From Bacteroides mediterraneensis (GTDB lineage Bacteria; Bacteroidota; Bacteroidia; Bacteroidales; Bacteroidaceae): a stretch of 64,000 nucleotides of DNA. The first letter of the stretch is position 1. The number at the start of each line of letters is the position of its first letter. The stretch covers positions 186,001-250,000 of the forward strand of contig NZ_JACJKA010000001.1 in the NCBI RefSeq assembly GCF_016900355.1, given 5' to 3'. Positions 7,974 through 17,184 of the stretch are shown piece after piece. A program made the translations under genes and the position numbers. A model generated the notes under the pieces. That model did not search any database. It was given only the letters and a program-made list of their open reading frames with translations, and had not been told where the DNA came from.

Positions 7974-9074
7974 TCACGACTTTGAGAGCCGTTTCAGTGC
8001 CAGATGATGTCCTGCCTGGGCAGCTTTCTTATACCAGAACATGGCCAGATGCAGGTCGGGAGCACCAGTCCAACCTTCTTCGTATCCTTGTCCAATCCGA
8101 TAAAAGGCATAAGGGTCGGACGAATGGCGATAAGCCTCGAAAGCCCGCGGCAACGAAACCGGCAACTGACCGCATCCCTTACGGTACAAATCGCCCAGAT
8201 TGACCGAAGCATAGGTCATATCGCCCTGCCGTACTGCTTCCTTGAACCAGAATTCAGCTTCATAGCCATCGGAATTTACGCCGACTCCTTCCTGATACAA
8301 GGTACCGATGTCGTTCAGCACCACTCCATCCACGCGAGTTCCTTCCCGGTATTCCTTTCCCAGTTCCAGCAACATGTCCACATCTTCCTGCGAAAAGCTT
8401 TCCCAGGCCTCCGTGCCGTCTGACTGCCAGGACTTGACACGGCCGATTGACACATGCTGAGGTACATCCACCTCCACATCCATGGCATACGCCAGGCTGT
8501 CGGCCATGAACTCCTCGCGGGTAGCCTCCGAAAGCCAGCCCTTTCGCAACAGATACTGAATATAGCCATAAATACGCGAAGTGGAAGAATGAAGGTTCAC
8601 CCCATATTGCTTCAACTGCTCCAACGAGACATAACAAATCCCTTCTTTCGGCAGTTCCAGATAGCAACGGGGGATGACCGAGAGCACCACCTTCAGGGAA
8701 GCAATTTCCTCCCCGATACAATCTTCTATCCACTGCGTTCCCAGACGTTCGTACACAGAATAAGACATTCCATCCTCTCCCGATACCAGTTTCGGGCTAT
8801 GTCCGTTCAGATACAACCCCAATGTATCAATCAGATAAGGAAAGAACTTGTAATCATCATAAGAAGCCAATCCGTCCATAGCCACCAACACCCGTCCCTT
8901 CTCGTCATCTGAAATGGCAAATGAAGTGGTAGAATATTCCGGACGATGAAAATAATACAGATTTTTTCCCTGATACGTGCCCTGAAGTGTCACCTTGATC
9001 GGCACCTCCAATTTGCGGATGAGTTCCTTCATACGAAAAGAACCCGACGCGTTCAGTTGAAAAGAAATTCGCAT
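7974..9074 (-). CDS. Sel1-repeat protein of unknown function
   Basis: The 366-residue protein starts at MRISFQLNASGSFRM, 14 bp after the mnmA stop; a longer in-frame start would overlap mnmA. The N-terminal two thirds are not recognised. The last 110 residues hold Sel1/TPR-like repeats, for example AEFWFKEAVRQGDMTYASVN, followed by AFEAYRHSSDPYAFYRIGQG and AMFWYKKAAQAGHHLALKRL. Sel1 repeats mediate protein contacts. No signal peptide is visible, so it is probably cytoplasmic. It is likely cotranscribed with mnmA. Confidence 0.75.
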   Translation of the reverse strand: MRISFQLNASGSFRMKELIRKLEVPIKVTLQGTYQGKNLYYFHRPEYSTTSFAISDDEKGRVLVAMDGLASYDDYKFFPYLIDTLGLYLNGHSPKLVSGEDGMSYSVYERLGTQWIEDCIGEEIASLKVVLSVIPRCYLELPKEGICYVSLEQLKQYGVNLHSSTSRIYGYIQYLLRKGWLSEATREEFMADSLAYAMDVEVDVPQHVSIGRVKSWQSDGTEAWESFSQEDVDMLLELGKEYREGTRVDGVVLNDIGTLYQEGVGVNSDGYEAEFWFKEAVRQGDMTYASVNLGDLYRKGCGQLPVSLPRAFEAYRHSSDPYAFYRIGQGYEEGWTGAPDLHLAMFWYKKAAQAGHHLALKRLSKS

Positions 9075-9088
9075 AGTCAGCCTTTCTG

Positions 9089-10159
9089 TTAAAAAAATTC
9101 CTTCGTTCTTATCTCGCCACTGCCGATGCACAGGCGAGCATCCTTGTCATAAATCACCCCGAACTGTCCAGGGGCTATCCCCTGTATCGGCTCCCTGCTG
9201 GACACCTGCAATCCGTTATCCGAGAAACGGATTATTCCAGTCTGAAAGGTATCCGTGTGGCGTATCTTGAAACAAATTTCAGTTTCCGGTTCTTTCCAAG
9301 GATTCAATGTAATGAAATGGAAGTCCTTCAGGTAAAAGGAATAGCCAAACTGCTTTTCTGTATCATAACCATGCGACACATAGATAATGTTTTCTTCTAC
9401 GTTCTTGCCTACCACGAACCATGGTCCACCTCCAAGGCCCAGCCCCTTTCGCTGGCCGATGGTATGGAACCAGTATCCGCGATGCTGCCCGATGATTTTC
9501 CCGGTCTCCAGTTCTACGACCGGTCCCGGCCGTTCGCCCAGAAAACGACGGATGAAATCACTGTAGTTTATCTTTCCCAGGAAACAGATACCCTGACTGT
9601 CCTTCCGTCTGGCGCTGGGCAAAGAAGCTTCGAGGGCCAATGCCCGTACTTCTTCTTTCCGCAAGTCACCCAACGGGAACATCAGCCGGGACACCTGCAG
9701 ATAATCAATCTGTGCCAGGAAGTCCGTCTGGTCCTTCACCGGGTCTTTGGCTGTTGCCAGCCACGTATGTCCATCTTCCACAAGTGTAGAAGCATAATGT
9801 CCTGTAGCTATCTTATCATAGTCATGTCCGGCCTTTTGGTCAAAACAACCGAACTTGATCAGTTTATTGCACATCACATCCGGATTGGGAGTGAGTCCAC
9901 GTCGTACCTTGTCTATCGTGTAGGCCACTACATTCTCCCAATATTCCTTCTGCAAATCGACGATATGAAACGGCAGTCCATACTTACGGGCAGTGGCAGA
10001 AGCCAGTTCTATATCCTCTTCTGCCGTACACGTCAGTTCCTCATCCGTATCCATCCCAATCTTTATGTAAAACAAGTCAGGTTTGTATCCTTGCTCACAC
10101 AACAGATGTACCGCTACCGCGCTGTCCACTCCTCCCGAAATCAATGCTGCTATTTTCAT
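9089..10159 (-). CDS. mnmA: tRNA-specific 2-thiouridylase MnmA
   Basis: The 356-residue product begins [20 protein letters not shown], the PP-loop ATP-binding motif. It contains [13 protein letters not shown] with the first catalytic cysteine, [10 protein letters not shown], and [17 protein letters not shown] with the second catalytic cysteine. MnmA adds sulfur to U34 of tRNA-Lys, -Glu and -Gln. The ATG at 10159 gives the normal length; the upstream extension to 10201 does not fit the family. A -7 box (CAAATATA on the + strand, 10179-10186) lies just upstream. Confidence 0.95.
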   Translation of the reverse strand: MKIAALISGGVDSAVAVHLLCEQGYKPDLFYIKIGMDTDEELTCTAEEDIELASATARKYGLPFHIVDLQKEYWENVVAYTIDKVRRGLTPNPDVMCNKLIKFGCFDQKAGHDYDKIATGHYASTLVEDGHTWLATAKDPVKDQTDFLAQIDYLQVSRLMFPLGDLRKEEVRALALEASLPSARRKDSQGICFLGKINYSDFIRRFLGERPGPVVELETGKIIGQHRGYWFHTIGQRKGLGLGGGPWFVVGKNVEENIIYVSHGYDTEKQFGYSFYLKDFHFITLNPWKEPETEICFKIRHTDTFQTGIIRFSDNGLQVSSREPIQGIAPGQFGVIYDKDARLCIGSGEIRTKEFF

Positions 10160-10229
10160 GTCTGTTCTTTTTTGGCGGCAAATATACCACTCACCATCCA
10201 AATGCCCAATACCCTTTTCAAGGTATATC

Positions 10230-10829
10230 TCACTTCAAAGCCTGGAACTGTTCAATGAGAGACGTAATGTTTGCCGTAAACAAACGGGCCGAAATAGCCA
10301 GCAAGATGATGCCGAAAAATTTACGAATCACATAGATTCCACCTTTTCCCAGCATCCGTTCGATGCGGTCGGTCAGTTTCAACACAATATAGACCCATAC
10401 CATATTCAATATCAGCGCCAGTACAATGTTAATTGGCGCATATTCCGCCCGCAACGACAGCAGAGTGGTAAATGCACCCGCACCTGCCAGCAAAGGGAAC
10501 ACCAGAGGCACCAGCGTGGCCTCTTTGATAGGGCCTGTATTCTTGAAAATCTCGATATCCAGAATCATTTCCAGCGACATCAAAAAGATGACAAACGCAC
10601 CTGCCACCGCAAACGAAGCGATGTCTACCTGAAACAAGCGCAGCATCATATCGCCGGCATAGAAAAATCCCAATAGAAGGACAAAAGCGATAAGGGTAGC
10701 CTTCGGCGCATTCACCGGCCTTCCTTTTTGCTTCAAATCCAATATAATAGGGATAGAACCAATAATGTCAATCACGGCAAAAAGAACGATGAAGGCGCTC
10801 AAAAACTGTTGAAAATTAAATCCAATCAT
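10230..10829 (-). CDS. MarC family (UPF0056) integral membrane protein
   Basis: The 199-residue protein is almost entirely hydrophobic, with about six membrane segments, and has the family features [16 protein letters not shown] near the N-terminus and [14 protein letters not shown] in the middle. MarC proteins lie in the inner membrane; their transport role is not established and the old link to multiple antibiotic resistance is disputed. A -7 box (CAAAGTTA on the + strand, 10852-10859) precedes the start. It is followed by mnmA on the same strand with its own promoter in between. Confidence 0.88.
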   Translation of the reverse strand: MIGFNFQQFLSAFIVLFAVIDIIGSIPIILDLKQKGRPVNAPKATLIAFVLLLGFFYAGDMMLRLFQVDIASFAVAGAFVIFLMSLEMILDIEIFKNTGPIKEATLVPLVFPLLAGAGAFTTLLSLRAEYAPINIVLALILNMVWVYIVLKLTDRIERMLGKGGIYVIRKFFGIILLAISARLFTANITSLIEQFQALK

Positions 10830-10967
10830 TGTTATATTCCAATTACTTTTGCAAAGTTATCATTTTTTCATACACTTGCAAGAATCCACAAACATTATCA
10901 GACCGTAAGAAAGGATAAAAAAGATAAAACCTATCAGAAAGGAACTGCTACAGTACAGAAATATACT

Positions 10968-11003
10968 TAACTTTGTATGTTAAAAGATAACTTAATAAAG
11001 TTA
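10968..11003 (+). promoter_or_regulatory. Promoter -7 box and two dyads upstream of the Crp-family gene
   Basis: TAACTTTG (10968-10975) matches the Bacteroidetes -7 box; no good TTTG lies 19-21 nt upstream. It overlaps the dyad TTAAC/GTTAA (10967-10983). A second dyad, TAACTT-AATA-AAGTTA (10988-11003), has the 6-4-6 layout of Crp/Fnr operators and ends 7 bp before the start codon, so autoregulation is plausible. Confidence 0.5.
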
Positions 11004-11010
11004 ACGAGAG

Positions 11011-11697
11011 ATGGAATTGACAATGTACGATAAGCTTTTACAGCTCCCTCTGTTTCAAGGAATGTCGAAATTCGACTTCACCGACATTCTGGAAAAAGTA
11101 AAAATTCACTTCAATAAATATGAACCTGGAAGCTGCGTGGTAAAACAGGATAGTCCGTGCGACCAACTTATTTTCGTCCTCGACGGAGATGTACAGATAG
11201 AATCCAACGACCCGTCCCACAAATATACCTTGTGGGAAAATTTTAAAAGTCCGAACGTCATTGAGCCCTACTCCCTGTTTGGTATGCGTACGTATTACAC
11301 GGCCTCCTATACGGCACTGACTGAAGTCAACACGCTTCACATTGAGAAATCTTATATCCTCAACGAGTTGTGCCGCTACGAAGTGTTCAACCTGAACTAC
11401 CTGAACATGCTGAGCAACCGGGGACAAGTAATCTATAACAAGCTGTGGAATGCCCATATCGGGAAGACACGCGATAAAATCATCAACTTCCTTTTGCTGC
11501 GCTGCATGACACCCTACGGCCCCAAGAAACTGTCTATCCGTATGGAAGACCTGGCCCGGCTCATCGACGACACGCGCATCAACGTATCAAACGTGCTGAA
11601 CGACTTGCAGAAACAGGGCCTCATCCAACTGGGACGACGCACGTTCAGCATTCCTGAACTGAGAGATGTGGTTCAACTTTTGAACCAAAAAGAATAA
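11011..11697 (+). CDS. Crp/Fnr-family transcriptional regulator
   Basis: The 228-residue protein has an N-terminal cyclic-nucleotide-binding-like beta roll (about 15-125, with FVLDGDVQIE) and a C-terminal winged helix-turn-helix (about 165-215, with MEDLARLIDDTRINVSNVLNDLQ). The canonical cAMP-binding RxS sequence and the Fnr iron-sulfur cysteine set are not evident, so the signal is unknown. Its start could also be the ATG at 11023. The dyads in front of it suggest autoregulation. The M3 peptidase gene follows after 23 bp and may be in the same transcript. Confidence 0.85.
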   Translation: MELTMYDKLLQLPLFQGMSKFDFTDILEKVKIHFNKYEPGSCVVKQDSPCDQLIFVLDGDVQIESNDPSHKYTLWENFKSPNVIEPYSLFGMRTYYTASYTALTEVNTLHIEKSYILNELCRYEVFNLNYLNMLSNRGQVIYNKLWNAHIGKTRDKIINFLLLRCMTPYGPKKLSIRMEDLARLIDDTRINVSNVLNDLQKQGLIQLGRRTFSIPELRDVVQLLNQKE

Positions 11698-11720
11698 ATC
11701 TAACTTTTTACTGAAAACTT

Positions 11721-13760
11721 ATGAACAATCCATTTTTACAACCCTATCATACGCTGCATCACACCACTCCCTTCCCGCAAATACGGATAGAAGATTATGA
11801 ACCGGCCATCCGGGAAGGCATGCGACAGGAAGACGAAGAGATTCAGCAAATCACCGGCAATCCGGAACAACCGACCTTCCAGAACACGATTCTGGCACTG
11901 GAACACGCCGGAAAGACGCTCGACCGGGTAACTACCGTGTTGTTCAACCTGCTGAGTGCGGAGACCTGTGACGAACTGGAGGCCGTGGCCGAAAAGATGA
12001 CGCCTGAACTTTCGGCACACGCTAACAACATCAGCCTCAACGAAGCTTTGTTTGCTCGCGTAAAAGCAGTGTACGACCAAAGAGAAAACCTTTCACTGAC
12101 CCCGGAAGAACGCCAGCTGCTGGAAAAATCGTACGACGGATTCGTCCGTAACGGAGCGAATCTTTCGGAAGAAGACAAGGCTACCTTCCGCAAACTGAGC
12201 ATGGAACTGAGCAGCCTGACCCTGAAGTTCTCACAGAACCATCTGAAAGAAACAAACAGTTTCGAACTGGTGCTGACACAGGAAGACGACCTGGCCGGAC
12301 TGCCGGAAAGTGCTGTGGAAGCTGCTGCCCATACCGCTCACGAAAAAGGGAAAGACGGATGCTGGATCATCACCTTGCAGGCTCCCAGCTACGTGCCTTT
12401 CATGAAATACAGCGACAGAAGAGACCTGCGTAAACAGCTGTACATGGCCTACAACACCCAGTGCTGTCACGACAACGAATTCAACAACCTCGACATCGTA
12501 AAACGGTTGGTCAACCTGCGCATGGAACTGGCCCAGCTGTTGGGTTTCTCCAATTATGCGGAATATGTACTGAAAAAACGTATGGCCGAAAACAGCGAAC
12601 ATGTCTACAAACTGTTGAACGATTTGCTGGATGCCTATACACCAGTGGCCCAAAAGGAAGTAGAAGAAATCCGCACGCTGGCCCGCGAACTGGAAGGAAA
12701 CGACTTTGAACTGATGCCATGGGATTTCTCCTATTATGCCGAGAAACTGAAAAACCGGAAATTCAGTCTGGACGAAGAAGCCCTCCGCCCCTATTTTGAA
12801 CTGAGCCGCGTAAAAGCCGGCGTATTCGGACTGGCCACCCGCCTCTACGGCATCACCTTCAAGGAAAATAAAGAAATACCAGTCTACCATCCCGATGTAC
12901 AAGCCTACGAAGTGTTCGACCGCGACGGAAGCTTCCTGGCCGTGCTCTATACCGACTTCCATCCGCGAGAAGGCAAGCGTTCGGGTGCCTGGATGACCAG
13001 CTACAAGGAACAATGGATAGACGACGACGGCACCAACAGTCGCCCGCACGTCTCCGTGACCATGAATTTCACCAAGCCCACGAAAGACAAGCCGGCCTTG
13101 CTGACTTTCTCGGAAGTCAACACCTTCCTGCACGAATTCGGCCATGCCTTGCACGGTATGTTTGCCAATACGCGCTTCCAAAGCATGAGCGGCACGAACG
13201 TATATTGGGATTTTGTGGAACTTCCGTCACAAATCATGGAAAACTTTGCCATAGAAAAAGAATTTTTAAATACATTCGCATGTCACTACCAGACAGGAGA
13301 GCCCATTCCGGCAGAACTGGTCCAGCGCATTGTAGACGCCTCGAACTTCAACGTGGCCTACGCTTGCTTGCGCCAAGTCAGCTTCGGACTGCTCGACATG
13401 GCCTGGTATACCCGCCAGACTCCGTTTGAAGGAGATGTGAAAGCATACGAAAAAGCGTCCTGGCAACGCACCCAACTGCTGCCACAGCTGGACGACACTT
13501 GCATGAGCGTACAGTTCGGTCACATCATGTCGGGAGGTTACTCTGCCGGATACTACAGCTACAAATGGGCGGAAGTGCTGGATGCCGATGCGTTTTCCGT
13601 ATTCAAGGAAAAAGGCATCTTCAATCCGGAAACGGCACGCTCCTTCCGCGAAAATATTCTGTCGAAAGGGGGTACCGAACACCCGATGACGCTCTACAAG
13701 CGTTTCCGCGGACAGGAACCGACCATCGACGCATTGTTAAAAAGAAATGGAATAAAATGA
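11721..13760 (+). CDS. M3-family zinc metallopeptidase (Dcp/oligopeptidase A type)
   Basis: The 679-residue protein has the size and layout of M3 peptidases, with the zinc motif HEFGHALHGMF at about residue 470, the downstream VELPSQIMENF stretch carrying the third ligand, and the HIMSGGYSAGYYSYKW signature near the C-terminus. These enzymes cleave short peptides, either as peptidyl-dipeptidases or oligopeptidases. I see no signal peptide, which points to the cytoplasm. The stop codon overlaps the next start (ATGA), indicating translational coupling to the small lipoprotein. Confidence 0.93.
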   Translation: MNNPFLQPYHTLHHTTPFPQIRIEDYEPAIREGMRQEDEEIQQITGNPEQPTFQNTILALEHAGKTLDRVTTVLFNLLSAETCDELEAVAEKMTPELSAHANNISLNEALFARVKAVYDQRENLSLTPEERQLLEKSYDGFVRNGANLSEEDKATFRKLSMELSSLTLKFSQNHLKETNSFELVLTQEDDLAGLPESAVEAAAHTAHEKGKDGCWIITLQAPSYVPFMKYSDRRDLRKQLYMAYNTQCCHDNEFNNLDIVKRLVNLRMELAQLLGFSNYAEYVLKKRMAENSEHVYKLLNDLLDAYTPVAQKEVEEIRTLARELEGNDFELMPWDFSYYAEKLKNRKFSLDEEALRPYFELSRVKAGVFGLATRLYGITFKENKEIPVYHPDVQAYEVFDRDGSFLAVLYTDFHPREGKRSGAWMTSYKEQWIDDDGTNSRPHVSVTMNFTKPTKDKPALLTFSEVNTFLHEFGHALHGMFANTRFQSMSGTNVYWDFVELPSQIMENFAIEKEFLNTFACHYQTGEPIPAELVQRIVDASNFNVAYACLRQVSFGLLDMAWYTRQTPFEGDVKAYEKASWQRTQLLPQLDDTCMSVQFGHIMSGGYSAGYYSYKWAEVLDADAFSVFKEKGIFNPETARSFRENILSKGGTEHPMTLYKRFRGQEPTIDALLKRNGIK

Positions 13761-14245
13761 ACATACAAATGAAAACATTCAGAATCTCCTGGTTCTTTAC
13801 GTTACTCCTATTACTGGCAGGATGTAACCAGAAAGACGATGTTTATGAAATTTTCGCGAGTGGACAGACATGGCACTGGAGCGGCTCTTACAACACCAGT
13901 GACTGGAAAAGCGACAACAACAATTACACTCCCACGTTGACACGGGATGAACTGGCCAGAATCAATGATGACCAAGACAAATACACCATCATTTTCAAAG
14001 AAGACGGTACGGTGGAAGGAAAAGGAGGCAGTTTCACCTTTACCGGCACATGGAGTGCCAACGGAGATGACCAGAGCTTCTCCATCCAGTTGAAGCCTAA
14101 CGGAAACCGCAGCGGACTGGACAAGACTTTTTATGACGAAATAAGCAGTGCAAAATTCTATCGGGGTAGTTCACGGCTCATCAAGCTGTTCAACCTCGAC
14201 AAGAATCATTATATTCAATTTTATCCCAAAGGATTTAACGATTAG
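13757..14245 (+). CDS. Small lipoprotein, DUF4847-like
   Basis: The ATG at 13757 overlaps the M3 peptidase stop. The 162-residue product has a lipoprotein signal peptide ending LLLLLAGC, so the mature protein begins at the lipidated Cys. The remainder is a beta-rich domain with KYTIIFKEDGTVEGKGGSFTF and FTGTWSANGDDQSFSIQL, a pattern seen in small lipocalin- or META-like lipoproteins. I tentatively match it to DUF4847 from memory. Function is unknown. Confidence 0.75.
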   Translation: MNIQMKTFRISWFFTLLLLLAGCNQKDDVYEIFASGQTWHWSGSYNTSDWKSDNNNYTPTLTRDELARINDDQDKYTIIFKEDGTVEGKGGSFTFTGTWSANGDDQSFSIQLKPNGNRSGLDKTFYDEISSAKFYRGSSRLIKLFNLDKNHYIQFYPKGFND

Positions 14246-14256
14246 GCTATAGCATT

Positions 14257-14691
14257 ATGGAACCATCAGAACATAAACAGGAAATACTGGACAAACGCTA
14301 TATGCGTATGGCACTCATCTGGGCCGAGAACTCCTATTGCAAGCGGCGTCAGGTGGGGGCATTGATTGTCAAGGACAAGATGATTATCTCAGACGGATAC
14401 AACGGCACACCGGCTGGATTTGAAAATGTGTGTGAAGACGAAAACGGAGTGACTCGTCCTTACGTGCTCCATGCCGAGGCCAACGCCATCACTAAGATTG
14501 CCCGTTCCAGCAACAGCAGCGAGGGAGCCACCATGTATGTCACTGCCTCCCCGTGCATCGAATGTGCCAAACTGATTATTCAGGCCGGCATCAAGCGGGT
14601 GGTCTATGCCGAAAAATACCGTCTGGAAGACGGACTGGACTTATTGAAACGAGCCCATATTGAAGTTGTATACCTTAACCCAAATGAATAA
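14257..14691 (+). CDS. dCMP deaminase family protein
   Basis: The 144-residue protein shows the zinc-dependent deaminase motifs HAEANAI and SPCIECAKLII, and RRQVGALIVKD near the N-terminus. dCMP deaminase converts dCMP to dUMP and so feeds dTMP synthesis. The short length fits the ComEB/dCMP-deaminase branch. It lies 11 bp after the lipoprotein gene and 5 bp before the CtpA-like protease gene, so the three are probably in one transcript with the M3 peptidase. Confidence 0.92.
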   Translation: MEPSEHKQEILDKRYMRMALIWAENSYCKRRQVGALIVKDKMIISDGYNGTPAGFENVCEDENGVTRPYVLHAEANAITKIARSSNSSEGATMYVTASPCIECAKLIIQAGIKRVVYAEKYRLEDGLDLLKRAHIEVVYLNPNE

Positions 14692-14696
14692 AAATT

Positions 14697-16349
14697 ATGA
14701 AAAATAACCGAACACGCCTCATTCCGTTTCTGCTGGCCATTGCCCTGATTGCAGGCATCGCCATCGGTACATTCTATGCCAATCATTTTTCCGGCAACAA
14801 ACTGGGCATCATCAATACCTCTTCCAATAAACTGAATGCCTTGCTGCGCATCATTGACGACCAGTATGTAGATACGGTCAACATCAGTGACCTAGTGGAA
14901 GAAGCCATGCCGCAGATTCTTTCCGAACTCGACCCGCACTCTTCCTATATTCCAGCCAAAGACCTGGAAGCCGTCACGGCCGACTTGAAAGGAAGTTTCA
15001 GCGGTATCGGTATTCAGTTCACCATCCAGGACGATACAATTCACGTGAACAACGTCATTCAGGGAGGTCCTTCTGAAAAAGTAGGCCTGATGGCGGGCGA
15101 CCGCATCGTAGAAGTTGATGACTCTGCCTTCGTAGGAAAAATCGTGACCAACGAAGAAGCCATGAAACGGCTGAAAGGCGAAAAAGGCAGCAAGGTCAAA
15201 CTCGGGGTATACCGCCCGGGCGAAAAGGAATTGCTGCACTTCACGGTAGTACGTGGCAACATTCCGGTCAAGAGCATTGATGCGGCCTACATGATTAACG
15301 AAAAAGTAGGCTATGTTAAGGTTAACAAATTCGGTGAAACCACTTATCCGGAATTATTGATAGCCCTGGCCAAACTGAACCAAAAGAACTGTGAAGGACT
15401 GATTATCGACCTTCGTGGAAACACGGGAGGCTACATGGCGGCAGCTATCCAGATGGTCAACGAGTTCCTTCCCAACAACCGACTGATTGTCTATACTCAG
15501 GGTCGCAAATCCCCGCGCGAAGACTACAGTTCCAACGGTACAGGCAGCAACCAGAAAATGCCGCTCGTGGTATTGGTGGACGAAGGCTCTGCTTCTGCCA
15601 GCGAAATTTTTGCCGGAGCCATCCAAGACAATGACCGCGGAACCATCATCGGACGCCGTTCATTCGGAAAAGGACTGGTACAGCAACCTATTGAATTCAG
15701 CGACGGCTCTGCCATCCGTCTGACCATCGCCCGTTACTATACGCCATCGGGACGTTGCATCCAGAAGCCCTACGAAAAAGGAAAAGAATCGGAATATGAA
15801 CTGGATTTACTCACCCGCTACGAACACGGAGAGTTCTTCTCAGCCGACAGCATCAAACAGAACGAAACCGAAGTCTACCACACCCGCTTGGGACGTCCGG
15901 TTTACGGAGGTGGCGGTATCATGCCTGATATCTTCGTACCACAGGACACCACCGGCATGACGTCTTATTTCCGCATGGCAGCCAACCGTGGACTGATTAT
16001 CCGCTATACTTTCGAATATACCGATCAGAACCGGAGCACATTACAGCAATATGACATACCGGAAAAGATGGAGGAATACTTGAAAAAGCAGAACCTGCTG
16101 AACAAATTTGCGGCATGGGCAGAAAAGAAAGGATTGAAACGCCGCAACAACCTGATGGCCAAATCACGCCGGCTGTTTGAAATGAGCCTTTACGGAAACA
16201 TTATCTACAACATGCTGGGCATGGAAGCGTATGTGGAATACCTGAATGAAACCGATAAAACGGTTTTGAAAGCGGTGGAAATCTTAGAAAAGGGAGAATC
16301 TTTCCCAAAGGCTCCTGAGGTACAGGCCTCCAACGAGAAAAAGAAATAG
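14697..16349 (+). CDS. S41-family C-terminal processing protease (CtpA-like)
   Basis: The 550-residue protein has an N-terminal signal anchor (about 7-27), a PDZ domain (about 90-175, with GIGIQFTIQDDTIHVNNV) and an S41 catalytic core. The catalytic Ser is in DEGSASASEIFAGA (about 297) and the Lys in GRRSFGKGLVQQP (about 323). It likely works in the periplasm as a tail-specific protease. A C-terminal extension of about 150 residues follows the core. The 5-formyl-THF cyclo-ligase gene starts 6 bp later. Confidence 0.93.
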   Translation: MKNNRTRLIPFLLAIALIAGIAIGTFYANHFSGNKLGIINTSSNKLNALLRIIDDQYVDTVNISDLVEEAMPQILSELDPHSSYIPAKDLEAVTADLKGSFSGIGIQFTIQDDTIHVNNVIQGGPSEKVGLMAGDRIVEVDDSAFVGKIVTNEEAMKRLKGEKGSKVKLGVYRPGEKELLHFTVVRGNIPVKSIDAAYMINEKVGYVKVNKFGETTYPELLIALAKLNQKNCEGLIIDLRGNTGGYMAAAIQMVNEFLPNNRLIVYTQGRKSPREDYSSNGTGSNQKMPLVVLVDEGSASASEIFAGAIQDNDRGTIIGRRSFGKGLVQQPIEFSDGSAIRLTIARYYTPSGRCIQKPYEKGKESEYELDLLTRYEHGEFFSADSIKQNETEVYHTRLGRPVYGGGGIMPDIFVPQDTTGMTSYFRMAANRGLIIRYTFEYTDQNRSTLQQYDIPEKMEEYLKKQNLLNKFAAWAEKKGLKRRNNLMAKSRRLFEMSLYGNIIYNMLGMEAYVEYLNETDKTVLKAVEILEKGESFPKAPEVQASNEKKK

Positions 16350-16355
16350 GATCTA

Positions 16356-16919
16356 ATGGACAAAAAAGAAATACGCAAACTAATTGCACAAGAGAAGCGG
16401 AAATACTCCGCTTCTCAAAAAACGGAATGGTCTTCCAGCTTGTTCCAGAAGCTGGAAGACCATCCTTTGTTTTTACAGGCGAAAACCATCCTGTTGTATC
16501 ATTCTTTGCCCGATGAAGTACAGACTCACGCATTTATCGAGCGCTGGTATCCGCACAAACGCATCGTGTTGCCTCTGGTGAAAGGAGAAGAACTCGAACT
16601 ACGGTATTACGAAGGAAAAGACTCATTGCAAACCGGCTCATTCGGCATTGAGGAACCTACCGGAAGACAGGTAGAAAATTGGGATGAAATCGAACTGAGC
16701 ATCGTTCCCGGTGTCGCCTTCGACCGGACCGGCAATCGATTGGGACGCGGAAAAGGATACTATGACCGCACCCTGGCTCGCCTGCATTCTTATAATATAG
16801 GTGTGTGCTTTCACTTCCAGCTCTACCCGTACATCCCGACAGAGCCTACAGACCACTCCATGCACGAAGTGTGGACCGAGCAAGGCTGTGTGTTCAATGG
16901 AACACAATGTTCACGATGA
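16356..16919 (+). CDS. 5-formyltetrahydrofolate cyclo-ligase
   Basis: The 187-residue protein has the family motifs LYHSLPDEVQT, and near the C-terminus VPGVAFDRTGNRLGRGKGYY, which binds ATP and folate. It converts 5-formyl-THF to 5,10-methenyl-THF. Its 3' end overlaps the convergent DUF721 gene by 26 bp, leaving no room for a conventional terminator between them. Confidence 0.94.
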   Translation: MDKKEIRKLIAQEKRKYSASQKTEWSSSLFQKLEDHPLFLQAKTILLYHSLPDEVQTHAFIERWYPHKRIVLPLVKGEELELRYYEGKDSLQTGSFGIEEPTGRQVENWDEIELSIVPGVAFDRTGNRLGRGKGYYDRTLARLHSYNIGVCFHFQLYPYIPTEPTDHSMHEVWTEQGCVFNGTQCSR

Positions 16920-17184
16920 CCTGCGACCCTACCTGCGCGTTCAGATTGCGAATCAGCATCTCCCGCCCCATCATCAGCTCCTGCCGGATGACCGACGAAG
17001 ACAGACTGACATAAAGTACCTGGTTCTTGATAAAAAGATTCGTGGTGTAACGGGTGATGACCGGCCCCACCACATCTTTCCAGGCATCCACCAGACGATA
17101 TTCGTTCAAGGGCGTTTCCAGCCCCTGCTGGCGGAGGAACTGCCGGATCACATCGCCTATCTGTTCCGTATTATTCCGCTTCAT
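16894..17184 (-). CDS. DUF721 / DciA-like protein
   Basis: The 96-residue product starting MKRNNTEQIGDVIRQFLRQQ has the DUF721 layout: an N-terminal helical pair, a DAWKDVVGPVITRYT core and a final beta element SQVIVNIVF. DUF721 includes DciA, the helicase loader that replaces DnaC in many bacteria; whether this short protein loads DnaB is an inference. The start codon lies inside recF (14-bp overlap), so it is translationally coupled to recF. Linkage of recF and DUF721 is also seen in Actinobacteria. Confidence 0.85.
   Translation of the reverse strand: MKRNNTEQIGDVIRQFLRQQGLETPLNEYRLVDAWKDVVGPVITRYTTNLFIKNQVLYVSLSSSVIRQELMMGREMLIRNLNAQVGSQVIVNIVFH

Noticed and set aside
9257-10258. 333-codon open frame opposite mnmA
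   Set aside because: Shadow of mnmA, whose catalytic motifs are all present on the minus strand.
12231-13181. 316-codon open frame antisense to the M3 peptidase
   Set aside because: Shadow of a clear metallopeptidase gene; composition is typical of reverse-frame translation.
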